NCBI GenBank assembly: GCA_963646285.1
Contig: CAVIWF010000002.1
Span: forward strand, 1 to 64,000
Length of the DNA: 64,000 nucleotides
Source: CAKUFA01 sp963646285
Lineage (GTDB): Bacteria; Bacillota; Clostridia; Christensenellales; Aristaeellaceae
Direction of reading: 5' to 3'
The translations under genes were made by a program, and so were the position numbers. Under the pieces are notes generated by a model. The model was not told the DNA's origin and did not search any database. It saw nothing but the letters and a program-made list of their open reading frames with translations. Of the stretch, positions 16,356 through 23,649 are shown piece by piece (within the stretch, counting starts at the first letter, position 1; every line of letters starts with the position of its first letter).

Positions 16356-17216
16356 GTGCCGATTCGCTTGATTGCCATGGACATGGATGGGACGCTGCTG
16401 AATCAGCAGCCCGATGAGATTCCCGAAGAAAATGTGAAAGCGCTGCGCATGGCAAAGGAACGTGGCATTCATCTGGCACTGTGCTCAGGGCGGCTGCCGG
16501 ATGATGCAGGCTTTTTTGCTGTGGATGCAGGGCTGGACATGACGGTACTGGCCTTAAACGGAGGATGCAGGACGGATCATCCCTTGGGGGAGATTCGTGA
16601 CTCCTGCTTGCTTCAGCCTGCCATTTGTCATCAGCTGTTGAAGCTGCTGGATGAAACAGACCTGCTTTACGGTGTGTTCCGTGAAAACACCCTGGCTGTT
16701 AATCGGCTGGAAAGAGAACATGCAAAGGCAGGCCTTTTGTGGGGAACCTACATCCAGCGGCAGGGGAGCCGGGGCAGTATCACGTATGGAAGAGATGCAG
16801 CCCATGCCCTGGCGGCGACAGGCTGCAATAAAATCGTTGCCATTGATGAGGAAGATCAAGGCGCTCTGGCTGCACTGCACCAAAGGATTCAAATGGAGAT
16901 TCAGGGCATCAGCATTTCTTCCAGCTGGCGCAACAATATGGAGATCAATCCTGCCGGTGTGGACAAGGGACATGCCGTTACCAGGCTGGCACAGGAACTG
17001 GGCATTCCCCTGACGGATGTGATGACTATCGGCGATAATGAAAACGATGTCACTATGCTGAAGTGTGCTTACTGGAGCGTGGCCATGGGCAACGCAACGG
17101 AAAACGCCAGGGCAGCAGCCCGGTTTGTTACCTTGAACAATACAGAAAACGGTGTGGCGGCGGCGATTCGAACCCTTGCACTGGGAGAGGACTGTGAAGG
17201 CGTACGAAAAAAATAA
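16356..17216 (+). CDS. Cof-type HAD-IIB phosphatase
   Basis: The 286-residue protein has MDMDGTLLN at the N-terminus, NGG and CSGR motifs in the middle, and the closing GDNENDVTML. The C2B cap is of typical size. These enzymes dephosphorylate sugar phosphates, flavin nucleotides or PLP with broad specificity. I placed the start at GTG 16356, 9-10 bases after GGAGTG and just past the RluA stop; an earlier in-frame ATG would overlap RluA by 56 bases. It is in the same run as RluA and PlsC. Confidence 0.85.
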   Translation: MPIRLIAMDMDGTLLNQQPDEIPEENVKALRMAKERGIHLALCSGRLPDDAGFFAVDAGLDMTVLALNGGCRTDHPLGEIRDSCLLQPAICHQLLKLLDETDLLYGVFRENTLAVNRLEREHAKAGLLWGTYIQRQGSRGSITYGRDAAHALAATGCNKIVAIDEEDQGALAALHQRIQMEIQGISISSSWRNNMEINPAGVDKGHAVTRLAQELGIPLTDVMTIGDNENDVTMLKCAYWSVAMGNATENARAAARFVTLNNTENGVAAAIRTLALGEDCEGVRKK

Positions 17217-17233
17217 TCAAGAAAATCGGTCAT

Positions 17234-17854
17234 GTGCTGCATGAGATGTTTGGGTACTTCCTGCGAGGCGTGATGCGGACGCTGGTGTTCATCGGCTTTC
17301 GCCCTAAGAAAATGTATGTCAGCGAGAAGGCGAAGAAGGAGTTCCCCAAAGGCCCCTGCGTTATTGTGAGCAACCATGTCCGTGCCCTTGACGGCGCACC
17401 CATTGAGGTTTTGCTGCCGACACGCCATATTTGGGGCATGACGGCGAAAGATTTGCTGGATAAGTCGTGGCCGCTGAAGGCCTTCATGAGCTTCTGCCAC
17501 GCCATTCCCATTGATCGGCAGAAGCCGTCCATGGCATGGCTGCGGGAAGGCCGCAAATGCCTGAAGCAGGGTGATGACGTGTTCCTCTGCCCGGAAGGCA
17601 AGTGCCAGAAAGACCGTGTCATTCATCCGTTCAAACCGGGCTTTGCCCTGCTGGCTGCCTCTGCCGGTGTGCCGGTGGTGCCTATTTGCCACAATGGCCA
17701 GTACCATTTTCTCTTTGGCAAGCGGTTCAAGATGATGATTGGCGAGCCGGTGATGATGACGCCGCCGCCGGAAGGGCTTTCCGAAGATGTGCTGAATGAA
17801 GAGGCGCTGCAAGTGGAAAACACGATTCGCCATATGCAGCAATATGTGATGTGA
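17234..17854 (+). CDS. plsC: 1-acyl-sn-glycerol-3-phosphate acyltransferase (PlsC family)
   Basis: The 206-residue protein has the acyltransferase motif NHVRALD (HX4D) near residue 47 and PEGKC in place of the more usual PEGTRS. It also has a GVPVVPICHNG segment. It should acylate lysophosphatidic acid at the membrane in phospholipid synthesis. The annotated start is GTG 17234, but the frame is open back to 17198 without a standard start codon or a clear ribosome site, so the N-terminus is uncertain; ATG 17246 is an alternative. It ends the rluA-HAD-plsC run, followed by a terminator. Confidence 0.82.
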   Translation: MLHEMFGYFLRGVMRTLVFIGFRPKKMYVSEKAKKEFPKGPCVIVSNHVRALDGAPIEVLLPTRHIWGMTAKDLLDKSWPLKAFMSFCHAIPIDRQKPSMAWLREGRKCLKQGDDVFLCPEGKCQKDRVIHPFKPGFALLAASAGVPVVPICHNGQYHFLFGKRFKMMIGEPVMMTPPPEGLSEDVLNEEALQVENTIRHMQQYVM

Positions 17855-17896
17855 AAAAACGGAGGGATGATCATGTACATGTCCCTCCGCTTTTCT
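17854..17896. terminator. Bidirectional terminator between convergent genes
   Basis: CGGAGGGA (17860-17867) pairs with TCCCTCCG (17882-17889), with AAAAAA on the left and CTTTTC on the right. Confidence 0.75.
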
Positions 17897-17902
17897 ATGG
17901 CA

Positions 17903-18415
17903 TTACCTGAGGCTTAACAAGGTCTGGGATACGGTGTCGTCATACAGCAGCCCTACCAGGGTTCGGAGTCCTTCAAAGACGGTACGGCCAGGGTCAGATG
18001 AATAGGAAAGATCAACGATCATTTCGCAGGCAATGGTTCGATCGGTGGGATCCACATAGAACTTGCCGTAGGGATAATCGTAATTCAGCTGATTCACCGC
18101 CTGCAGCAGGGTCAGGTCGTCCACACTGTCGCCTGTCACAATCAGGTCAAATGCGTAAAGCCCTACGTCGGTGGCATCCTTGCCGAAAACCACCGTAACA
18201 GCAAAGGTATCATAGTCCACATCGTCAAAGGTCAGGCCAATGAGTTCGATGTTGTTTTCCTCATCCACGCCCAGGTAGTCATACAGCACATCCTCGTAGC
18301 CCAGCACGTCCGCAAAGGCGATGGCTGCATCATACTGGGGCGCATCGGCGAGAGTGGGCAGGCAAATACCGAGGACGAGAAGAATTATCAGGCACAAAGT
18401 CAATCCTCTTTTCAT
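17903..18415 (-). CDS. Exported YbjN-like small protein
   Basis: The 170-residue protein starts with a clear signal peptide (MKRGLTLCLIILLVLG, cleavage near LADA). The mature part is acidic with alternating beta-strand pattern and ends in a segment (YPYGKFYVDP, IACEMIVDLS) resembling YbjN-type domains, a fold found in regulators and chaperone-like proteins. That assignment is tentative. The ATG at 18415 follows AAAGGAGC. It is monocistronic, with a terminator at 17854 and a divergent deaminase gene. Confidence 0.7.
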   Translation of the reverse strand: MKRGLTLCLIILLVLGICLPTLADAPQYDAAIAFADVLGYEDVLYDYLGVDEENNIELIGLTFDDVDYDTFAVTVVFGKDATDVGLYAFDLIVTGDSVDDLTLLQAVNQLNYDYPYGKFYVDPTDRTIACEMIVDLSYSSDPGRTVFEGLRTLVGLLYDDTVSQTLLSLR

Positions 18416-18437
18416 AGAAAGGCTCCTTTCGTGCGGG

Positions 18438-18466
18438 TTGACACCCAAAGACCATTTTCGTATAAT
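18438..18466 (+). promoter_or_regulatory. Consensus promoter of the dCMP deaminase gene
   Basis: TTGACA (18438-18443), a 17-base spacer and TATAAT (18461-18466): a perfect sigma-A match. Confidence 0.9.
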
Positions 18467-18494
18467 GAAGAAAAAATAAAGGCAGGAATTTGTT

Positions 18495-18962
18495 ATGAAT
18501 AAATGGGATAAACGCTTTATGGAAATGGCACATGTGATTGCCGGATGGACCAGCTGCTACATGCCGGGGCGCAGCATCGGCTGCGTGATTGTGAAGGATA
18601 AGCGGATCATGACCACGGGCTACAACGGCGCTCCTGCAGGGCTGAAAACCTGCAAGGAGCGGGGCGTATGCATGCGCCGTCAGCTGGGCATCCAGTCCGG
18701 CACACGAGCAGAGCTGTGCTATGCCATTCATGCGGAGCAGAACGCCATTATTCAGGCGGCCAAGCTGGGGGTTTCCATTGACGGGGCGACCCTTTACTGC
18801 ACCCATCAGCCTTGCAGCGTGTGCGCAAAGATGATCATCAACGCAGGCATTACCCGGGTGGTTTATCAGGAAGGATACCCGGATGCCTTCTCCCTGGAAA
18901 TCTTCAAGGAAGCAGGGGTGCAGCTGGAGCAGTATCACCCGGAGGAAATGGAGCAGTTCTAA
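18495..18962 (+). CDS. Deoxycytidylate (dCMP) deaminase family protein (ComEB-like)
   Basis: The 155-residue protein has zinc-site motifs IHAEQNAI (His and catalytic Glu) and PCSVCAKM (two Cys ligands). An extra cysteine-rich insertion (CKERGVCMRR) is typical of dCMP deaminases rather than cytidine deaminases. The reaction is dCMP to dUMP, feeding thymidylate synthesis. Length fits the family. A perfect promoter precedes it. The convergent DUF6062 gene ends 10 bases downstream. Confidence 0.88.
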   Translation: MNKWDKRFMEMAHVIAGWTSCYMPGRSIGCVIVKDKRIMTTGYNGAPAGLKTCKERGVCMRRQLGIQSGTRAELCYAIHAEQNAIIQAAKLGVSIDGATLYCTHQPCSVCAKMIINAGITRVVYQEGYPDAFSLEIFKEAGVQLEQYHPEEMEQF

Positions 18963-18972
18963 TCCGTGACGC

Positions 18973-19755
18973 TTATTTCTCTTTGGGATTGGGCTCTTGA
19001 CCGATGCACCAGCCACGCAGCTTGTTGGCTGTCCGCTCCACGGCATCCCGGCTGTTTTTCCAGGGCTGATCGTCAAAGCGGTAGTCGTATTTCTTGATGA
19101 ACCAGGCAATGTCCTCATCCAGACGGGCAAGGCTCTTCTCTTCCAGGGAAAGAATCACTTCCGTAAAGGGAGCTACATCCTTGGGAGGAAGCTCGTCTGG
19201 GGCTGATTGGAGCAGCAGCGCCGCATCAGGCAGGCACAGTCCCTTGGAGGCAGCGATCGCATGGCGGAATTCTCCATCTGTTTTGTACAGGTGGAAAAAC
19301 GTGTGGATGTAGCGCTGCATGTTTTCATCAATGCTTTCGCAAAGCACGCAGGTGGTGACCTGCTGCCCCAGCTGTGCAGCAGCAGTCTCCAAAGTCTTGC
19401 GGGCGGCGGTGCGCTTGCCGGTCAGCGTATCCCCTAAGGAGGCGGCACTGTAGGCAGCGGCAGCTTTCCGAAGGGAAGCAAATGGCTTGTCCAGCTGCTT
19501 GCGGGTTTCATTCAGGTGGGTGTGCAGCATCAGCGCATGCCCCAGCCGATTGTTGGTGGCAAAGAGCATGGCCTGATGATGACGGCAAAAGCCCCGCTCA
19601 TTGACACGAATGCGGGCATCCGGCTCCATGACGGAAGCACCCAGGCAGCGCTCGACTTCGTCTAACTCCAGCTTGCGGCGCAGGGCGCAAAGAAAGCACT
19701 CGCCGTCCAGCTTCACCGCATCCCAAACGGGAATGGTATCCAGATGATATCGCAT
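18973..19755 (-). CDS. DUF6062 family protein
   Basis: The 260-residue protein begins MRYHLDTIPVWDAVK, the N-terminal signature I associate with DUF6062 in Clostridia. Cysteine pairs (ECFLC near residue 20, CRHH near 58, and CVLC in the middle) suggest a bound metal or iron-sulfur centre. The rest is helical. No function is known. The start at ATG 19755 follows GGAGGAG; the open frame extends upstream only as the antisense shadow of the DRTGG gene. Confidence 0.78.
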   Translation of the reverse strand: MRYHLDTIPVWDAVKLDGECFLCALRRKLELDEVERCLGASVMEPDARIRVNERGFCRHHQAMLFATNNRLGHALMLHTHLNETRKQLDKPFASLRKAAAAYSAASLGDTLTGKRTAARKTLETAAAQLGQQVTTCVLCESIDENMQRYIHTFFHLYKTDGEFRHAIAASKGLCLPDAALLLQSAPDELPPKDVAPFTEVILSLEEKSLARLDEDIAWFIKKYDYRFDDQPWKNSRDAVERTANKLRGWCIGQEPNPKEK

Positions 19756-19846
19756 GGCAAGCTCCTCCAATCTGTGATGTAAGCATACCATGAAAGAAGG
19801 CGGCTGGCAAGTAAAATGTCGGCAGGCTGTGGAAAGGGTGGGGACA

Positions 19847-20188
19847 ATGACCGTTGGAGCTTTGGCAAATCTATTGCAGGCGAAGCATATGACCATCGGC
19901 TGCAACGTGGAGCGGCAGGTTACCTGCGGCGGCGTGTGCGATGTGCTTAGCTGGATGCTGCCCCATGGAAAGCCGGGCATGGCATGGATTACCGTACAGA
20001 CCCACATGAACGTGATTGCAGTTGCAGTGCTGAAAGGCATGGCGGCGGTCATTCTGCCGGAAGGACTGACGATGGATGATGCCGTGCTGGCCAAAGCCGA
20101 AGCAGAGGGCATTCCTGTGCTGAGCACGCCTTTGACGGCGTATGAGATTTGCGCATGCATGGCAGAAGCAGGGATTCCGGGAAAGTAA
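19847..20188 (+). CDS. DRTGG-domain protein of the hydrogenase neighbourhood
   Basis: The 113-residue protein resembles stand-alone DRTGG-domain proteins (VTCGGVCDVLSWML, AVILPEG, PVLSTPLTAYEI). In Clostridia these are repeatedly encoded just before NADH-linked [FeFe]-hydrogenase genes. The domain is thought to bind a nucleotide or act as a regulatory module, with no proven reaction. I chose ATG 19847 after GGTGGGG. A terminator downstream separates it from hydC, so it is a neighbour and not part of the same transcript. Confidence 0.7.
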   Translation: MTVGALANLLQAKHMTIGCNVERQVTCGGVCDVLSWMLPHGKPGMAWITVQTHMNVIAVAVLKGMAAVILPEGLTMDDAVLAKAEAEGIPVLSTPLTAYEICACMAEAGIPGK

Positions 20189-20242
20189 CAGCGATTACGC
20201 CAATGGAAATCATTCCTAAAATAGTTTTGATAGAAAAACTTT

Positions 20243-20285
20243 GCTGAATTTGCACATAGAAATTTGTGCATTCAGCTGTTTTTTT
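20243..20285 (+). terminator. Terminator after the DRTGG gene
   Basis: GCTGAA..TGCACA pairs with TGTGCATTCAGC (20265-20276, two-base bulge), followed by a T-run. Confidence 0.75.
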
Positions 20286-20409
20286 ACCCTTTACTAAAAA
20301 TGTCGCATTTGGCTATTTATTTTCCGAAAAATCCATGTTAAAATATTGGCAAACATATTTGCAGGCGAGTGTTTCCGGACAGGAGACAATGCAGAGGAGG
20401 TAGCTGATC

Positions 20410-20880
20410 ATGATGCCTGATATGAGAGAGAAGTATGTCCAGCTGCAGCAGGCCATTGAACGCCATAAAGAGGAACCGGGTGCGTTGATGCCGGTGCTGC
20501 AGGAGGCACAGTCCATTTTCGGCTATGTGCCCATGGACGTGCAGGAGATTATTGCTGATGGCTTGGGCACAACCCTGGCAGAGGTTTACGGGGTGGCCAC
20601 TTTTTATGCCCAGTTTTCCCTGGAGCCTAAGGGACAGTATGTGGTGGGTGTTTGCCTTGGCACGGCCTGCTACGTGAAGGGTTCCCAAAAGGTGCTGGAT
20701 AAGCTGAGTGAAGTGCTGCAAATTCCTGTGGGCAAAACAACGCCGGACGGAAGAATTACCCTGAACGCCACACGCTGCCTGGGTGCTTGCGGCCTTGCAC
20801 CGGTGATGATGGTGAATGATGAAGTCTACGGCCGCCTGACGCCGGAACAGGTGCCGGAAATCATGGCCAAGTATCGTTGA
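20410..20880 (+). CDS. hydC: NADH-linked hydrogenase subunit, NuoE-like (HydC)
   Basis: The 156-residue thioredoxin-fold [2Fe-2S] protein has CLGTACY and CLGACGLAP supplying the four ligands, and VYGVATFYAQF typical of the 24-kDa/NuoE family. In electron-bifurcating hydrogenases this subunit passes electrons between the flavin subunit and the rest of the complex. The start ATG follows GAGGAGG by nine bases. It heads the run hydC-HATPase-2Fe2S-hydB-hydA. Confidence 0.9.
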   Translation: MMPDMREKYVQLQQAIERHKEEPGALMPVLQEAQSIFGYVPMDVQEIIADGLGTTLAEVYGVATFYAQFSLEPKGQYVVGVCLGTACYVKGSQKVLDKLSEVLQIPVGKTTPDGRITLNATRCLGACGLAPVMMVNDEVYGRLTPEQVPEIMAKYR

Positions 20881-20893
20881 TCAGGTGATGGGT

Positions 20894-21445
20894 ATGCGGG
20901 ATCTTTCGCAGCACATCCTTGATTTGGCACAAAACAGCATCAGAGCACAGGCTTCGCTGGTCATCATTCGTCTCCATATTGGAGAGAATGGAACGCTCAA
21001 CATGACTATCACAGACAATGGCAAAGGCATGAATCAGACCACACTGGCACATGCGACGGATCCCTTTTTCACAACCAAGCAGGGCAAGCGCATCGGGCTG
21101 GGGCTTTCCCTGATGCAGGCCAATGCGGAGCGAGCCGGTGGCAGCATGCAGGTGGAAAGCACAGAGGGAGCAGGAACAACCGTGACCGTTACCATGGACA
21201 GAAATCATGTGGATTGCCTGCCCTTGGGGGATTTAGAGGAAACCATGCTGGTCCTTTCCTTTGCCAGTGCCGATGCGGATATTCGCTTTGAGGGAAGCAC
21301 ACCGGAAGGAACCTGCGTCTACGATACACATTTGATGAAACAGGAATTGCAGGAACAAAATATTTCTGCTGCAAGACTTATGACAAGTATGCAGCAGGCA
21401 TTACATCAAAGTTTCAATTCCATCTTTGGAGGTGGTAGGATATGA
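20894..21445 (+). CDS. Histidine-kinase-like ATPase (HATPase) protein of the hydrogenase operon
   Basis: The 183-residue protein is a stand-alone GHKL ATP-binding domain: LAQNSIRA (N box), DNGKGM (G1 box), TKQGKRIGLGLSLM (G2 box). A C-terminal extension follows. There is no phospho-accepting dimerisation domain, so it is not a complete sensor kinase. Equivalent genes sit inside many clostridial hydrogenase clusters, and a regulatory kinase or anti-sigma-like role has been suggested but not shown. ATG 20894 is chosen for its spacing to AGGTGA. Its stop overlaps the next start by four bases. Confidence 0.82.
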   Translation: MRDLSQHILDLAQNSIRAQASLVIIRLHIGENGTLNMTITDNGKGMNQTTLAHATDPFFTTKQGKRIGLGLSLMQANAERAGGSMQVESTEGAGTTVTVTMDRNHVDCLPLGDLEETMLVLSFASADADIRFEGSTPEGTCVYDTHLMKQELQEQNISAARLMTSMQQALHQSFNSIFGGGRI

Positions 21446-21804
21446 AAACAGTAGCAGAGTTGGAAGCCTTGCGTCAGGAAGCACTGCCCCATGTGGCCAT
21501 GCGCCATGAAGTGCACGATGCGCTGCATGTGGTGGTGGGCATGGGTACATGCGGCATTGCAGCAGGAGCACGGCCGGTGATGCTGAAGTTTCTGGAAGAG
21601 TTCAGCAGCCGCAACATGGATCACGTGACCGTGGCCATTTCCGGGTGTGCTGGCATGTGTGCCTATGAGCCTATTGTGGAGGTCAACGACCCCGGCAAAG
21701 AAAAGGTGACCTATGTGAAGGTAACGCCGGACATGGTGACCCGCATTGTGGAAGAACACATTATCGGCGGACATCCGGTGGAGGCATGGCAGCTGAAGGC
21801 GTAA
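21442..21804 (+). CDS. [2Fe-2S] thioredoxin-like ferredoxin subunit of the hydrogenase cluster
   Basis: The 120-residue protein has cysteines in GTCGIAAGA and GCAGMCAYEP, fitting a thioredoxin-like [2Fe-2S] fold. It corresponds to the small extra ferredoxin (HydD-like) encoded between the HATPase and the flavin subunit in many Firmicutes. It overlaps the HATPase stop by ATGA, indicating coupled translation. It probably carries electrons between subunits or serves as an assembly accessory; the precise role is not known. Confidence 0.8.
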   Translation: MKTVAELEALRQEALPHVAMRHEVHDALHVVVGMGTCGIAAGARPVMLKFLEEFSSRNMDHVTVAISGCAGMCAYEPIVEVNDPGKEKVTYVKVTPDMVTRIVEEHIIGGHPVEAWQLKA

Positions 21805-21833
21805 AGCAGCATACAAGGTGAGGAGGAACATCC

Positions 21834-23630
21834 ATGGATTTTTTTCGCGCACATGTGCTGGTCTGTGGCGGTACCGGGTGTACGTCGTCCGGCTCCCAGC
21901 AGTTGGTTCAGCGCTTTGAAGAACAAATTAAAGAAAAGGGACTGGATAAGGAAGTCAAAGTTGTGCACACCGGGTGCTTCGGCCTCTGTGAAGCCGGCCC
22001 TGTAGTCATCGTGTACCCGGAAGGTACCTTCTACAGTCGTGTCAAGGTAGAGGACGTGGATGAAATTGTGGCGGAACACCTGCTGAAGGGGCGCAAGGTA
22101 CAGCACCTGGTGTACGTGGATCATGTGACCCATGAATCCAGCGTTAATATGGCACTGGACGAAATCGGTTTCTATCGGCAGCAGAAGCGTGTTGCCCTGC
22201 GGAACTGCGGCGTAATTGACCCGGAAAACATTGAAGAGTACATCGCCTTTGACGGCTATAAGGCTCTTGCCAAAGCCCTGACGGAAATGACCCGGGAACA
22301 GGTGATTCAGGAGGTCATCGACTCCGGACTGCGGGGTCGTGGCGGCGGCGGTTTCCCCACGGGCAAAAAGTGGCTCTTCGGCTATCAAAGTCAGGCAGAT
22401 CAGAAGTACATTGCCTGCAACGCTGATGAAGGCGATCCGGGTGCATTCATGGATCGTTCTTTGCTGGAGGGCGACCCTCATGCCATCATCGAAGCCATGG
22501 CCATTGGCGGCTATGCCATTGGCGCCAGTGAGGGATATATTTATGTTCGGGCAGAGTATCCCATTGCAGTGAAGCGGCTGAAGGTGGCCATTGAGCAGGC
22601 TCATGCCTATGGCTTGCTGGGGGAGAATCTTTTTGGCACAGGCTTCAACTTTGATGTGCATATTCGCTTGGGTGCAGGCGCATTCGTCTGCGGCGAAGAA
22701 ACGGCACTGATGAACTCCATTGAAGGCAAGCGGGGCGAACCTCGGCCCCGTCCGCCCTTCCCGGCAGTGAAGGGACTGTTTGGCAAGCCCACTGTGCTGA
22801 ATAATGTGGAAACCTACGCCAACATTCCGCAAATCATCCTCAACGGCGCTAAGTGGTATGCGTCCATCGGCACGGAACGGTCTGCCGGCACCAAGGTCTT
22901 TGCCTTGGGCGGAAAGATCAACAACACGGGCTTGGTGGAAATCCCCATGGGCACCCCGCTGCGTACCATCATTTATGACATTGGCGGCGGCATTCCCGGC
23001 GGAAAGAAGTTCAAGGCCGTGCAGACCGGCGGCCCTTCCGGCGGCTGCATCCCTGCAGAACACCTGGATGTGCCCATTGAGTACGATACCCTGATTGAAA
23101 TCGGCTCCATGATGGGGTCCGGCGGCATGATCGTCATGGACGAAGACAACTGCATGGTGGATATTGCACGCTTCTTCCTTGACTTTACCGTAGATGAAAG
23201 CTGCGGCAAGTGCACGCCGTGCCGCATTGGCACACGCAGAATGCTGGAAATTCTGGAGCGCATTGTGAACGGCAAGGGTGAGGAAGGGGACATCGAAAAA
23301 CTGGAAACCCTGGCGCAGAATATCAAGGCCACAGCACTGTGCGGTCTGGGGCAAACGGCGCCCAATCCTGTCCTTTCCACCCTCCATTATTTCCGGGATG
23401 AATACGAAGCCCACATCAAGGAAAAACGCTGTCCGGCGCATCACTGCCAGGCTTTGCTGAATTATGTGATCAGCGACAAGTGTCGTGGCTGCACCCTGTG
23501 CGCCCGGGCGTGCCCGGCTGGGGCTATTTCCGGCGAAGTCCGTAAGCAGCACCATATTGATACCAGCAAGTGCCTGAAGTGCGGCGCTTGCATTGAGAAG
23601 TGCCGCTTCGGTGCTATCTCCAAGAACTGA
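21834..23630 (+). CDS. hydB: Electron-bifurcating hydrogenase flavin subunit, NuoF-like (HydB)
   Basis: The 598-residue protein has an N-terminal [2Fe-2S] thioredoxin-like domain (CGGTGC, CFGLCEAGP; residues ~1-95). The NADH/FMN core follows (GRGGGGFPTGKKW, NADEGDPGAF), then SLBB and the NuoF [4Fe-4S] site CGKCTPCRIG. Two C-terminal [4Fe-4S] clusters are CRGCTLCARACP and CLKCGACIEKC. This layout is typical of HydB, which oxidises NADH and, with HydA and reduced ferredoxin, drives H2 formation. Ribosome site GGTGAGGAGG. It is 19 bases upstream of hydA. Confidence 0.93.
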   Translation: MDFFRAHVLVCGGTGCTSSGSQQLVQRFEEQIKEKGLDKEVKVVHTGCFGLCEAGPVVIVYPEGTFYSRVKVEDVDEIVAEHLLKGRKVQHLVYVDHVTHESSVNMALDEIGFYRQQKRVALRNCGVIDPENIEEYIAFDGYKALAKALTEMTREQVIQEVIDSGLRGRGGGGFPTGKKWLFGYQSQADQKYIACNADEGDPGAFMDRSLLEGDPHAIIEAMAIGGYAIGASEGYIYVRAEYPIAVKRLKVAIEQAHAYGLLGENLFGTGFNFDVHIRLGAGAFVCGEETALMNSIEGKRGEPRPRPPFPAVKGLFGKPTVLNNVETYANIPQIILNGAKWYASIGTERSAGTKVFALGGKINNTGLVEIPMGTPLRTIIYDIGGGIPGGKKFKAVQTGGPSGGCIPAEHLDVPIEYDTLIEIGSMMGSGGMIVMDEDNCMVDIARFFLDFTVDESCGKCTPCRIGTRRMLEILERIVNGKGEEGDIEKLETLAQNIKATALCGLGQTAPNPVLSTLHYFRDEYEAHIKEKRCPAHHCQALLNYVISDKCRGCTLCARACPAGAISGEVRKQHHIDTSKCLKCGACIEKCRFGAISKN

Positions 23631-23649
23631 GAAGGGAGGAGCATACGCA

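Noticed and set aside
18973..20271. 432-residue protein covering DUF6062 and upstream sequence
   Set aside because: The N-terminal part is antisense to the DRTGG gene; the ribosome site and family start are at 19755.
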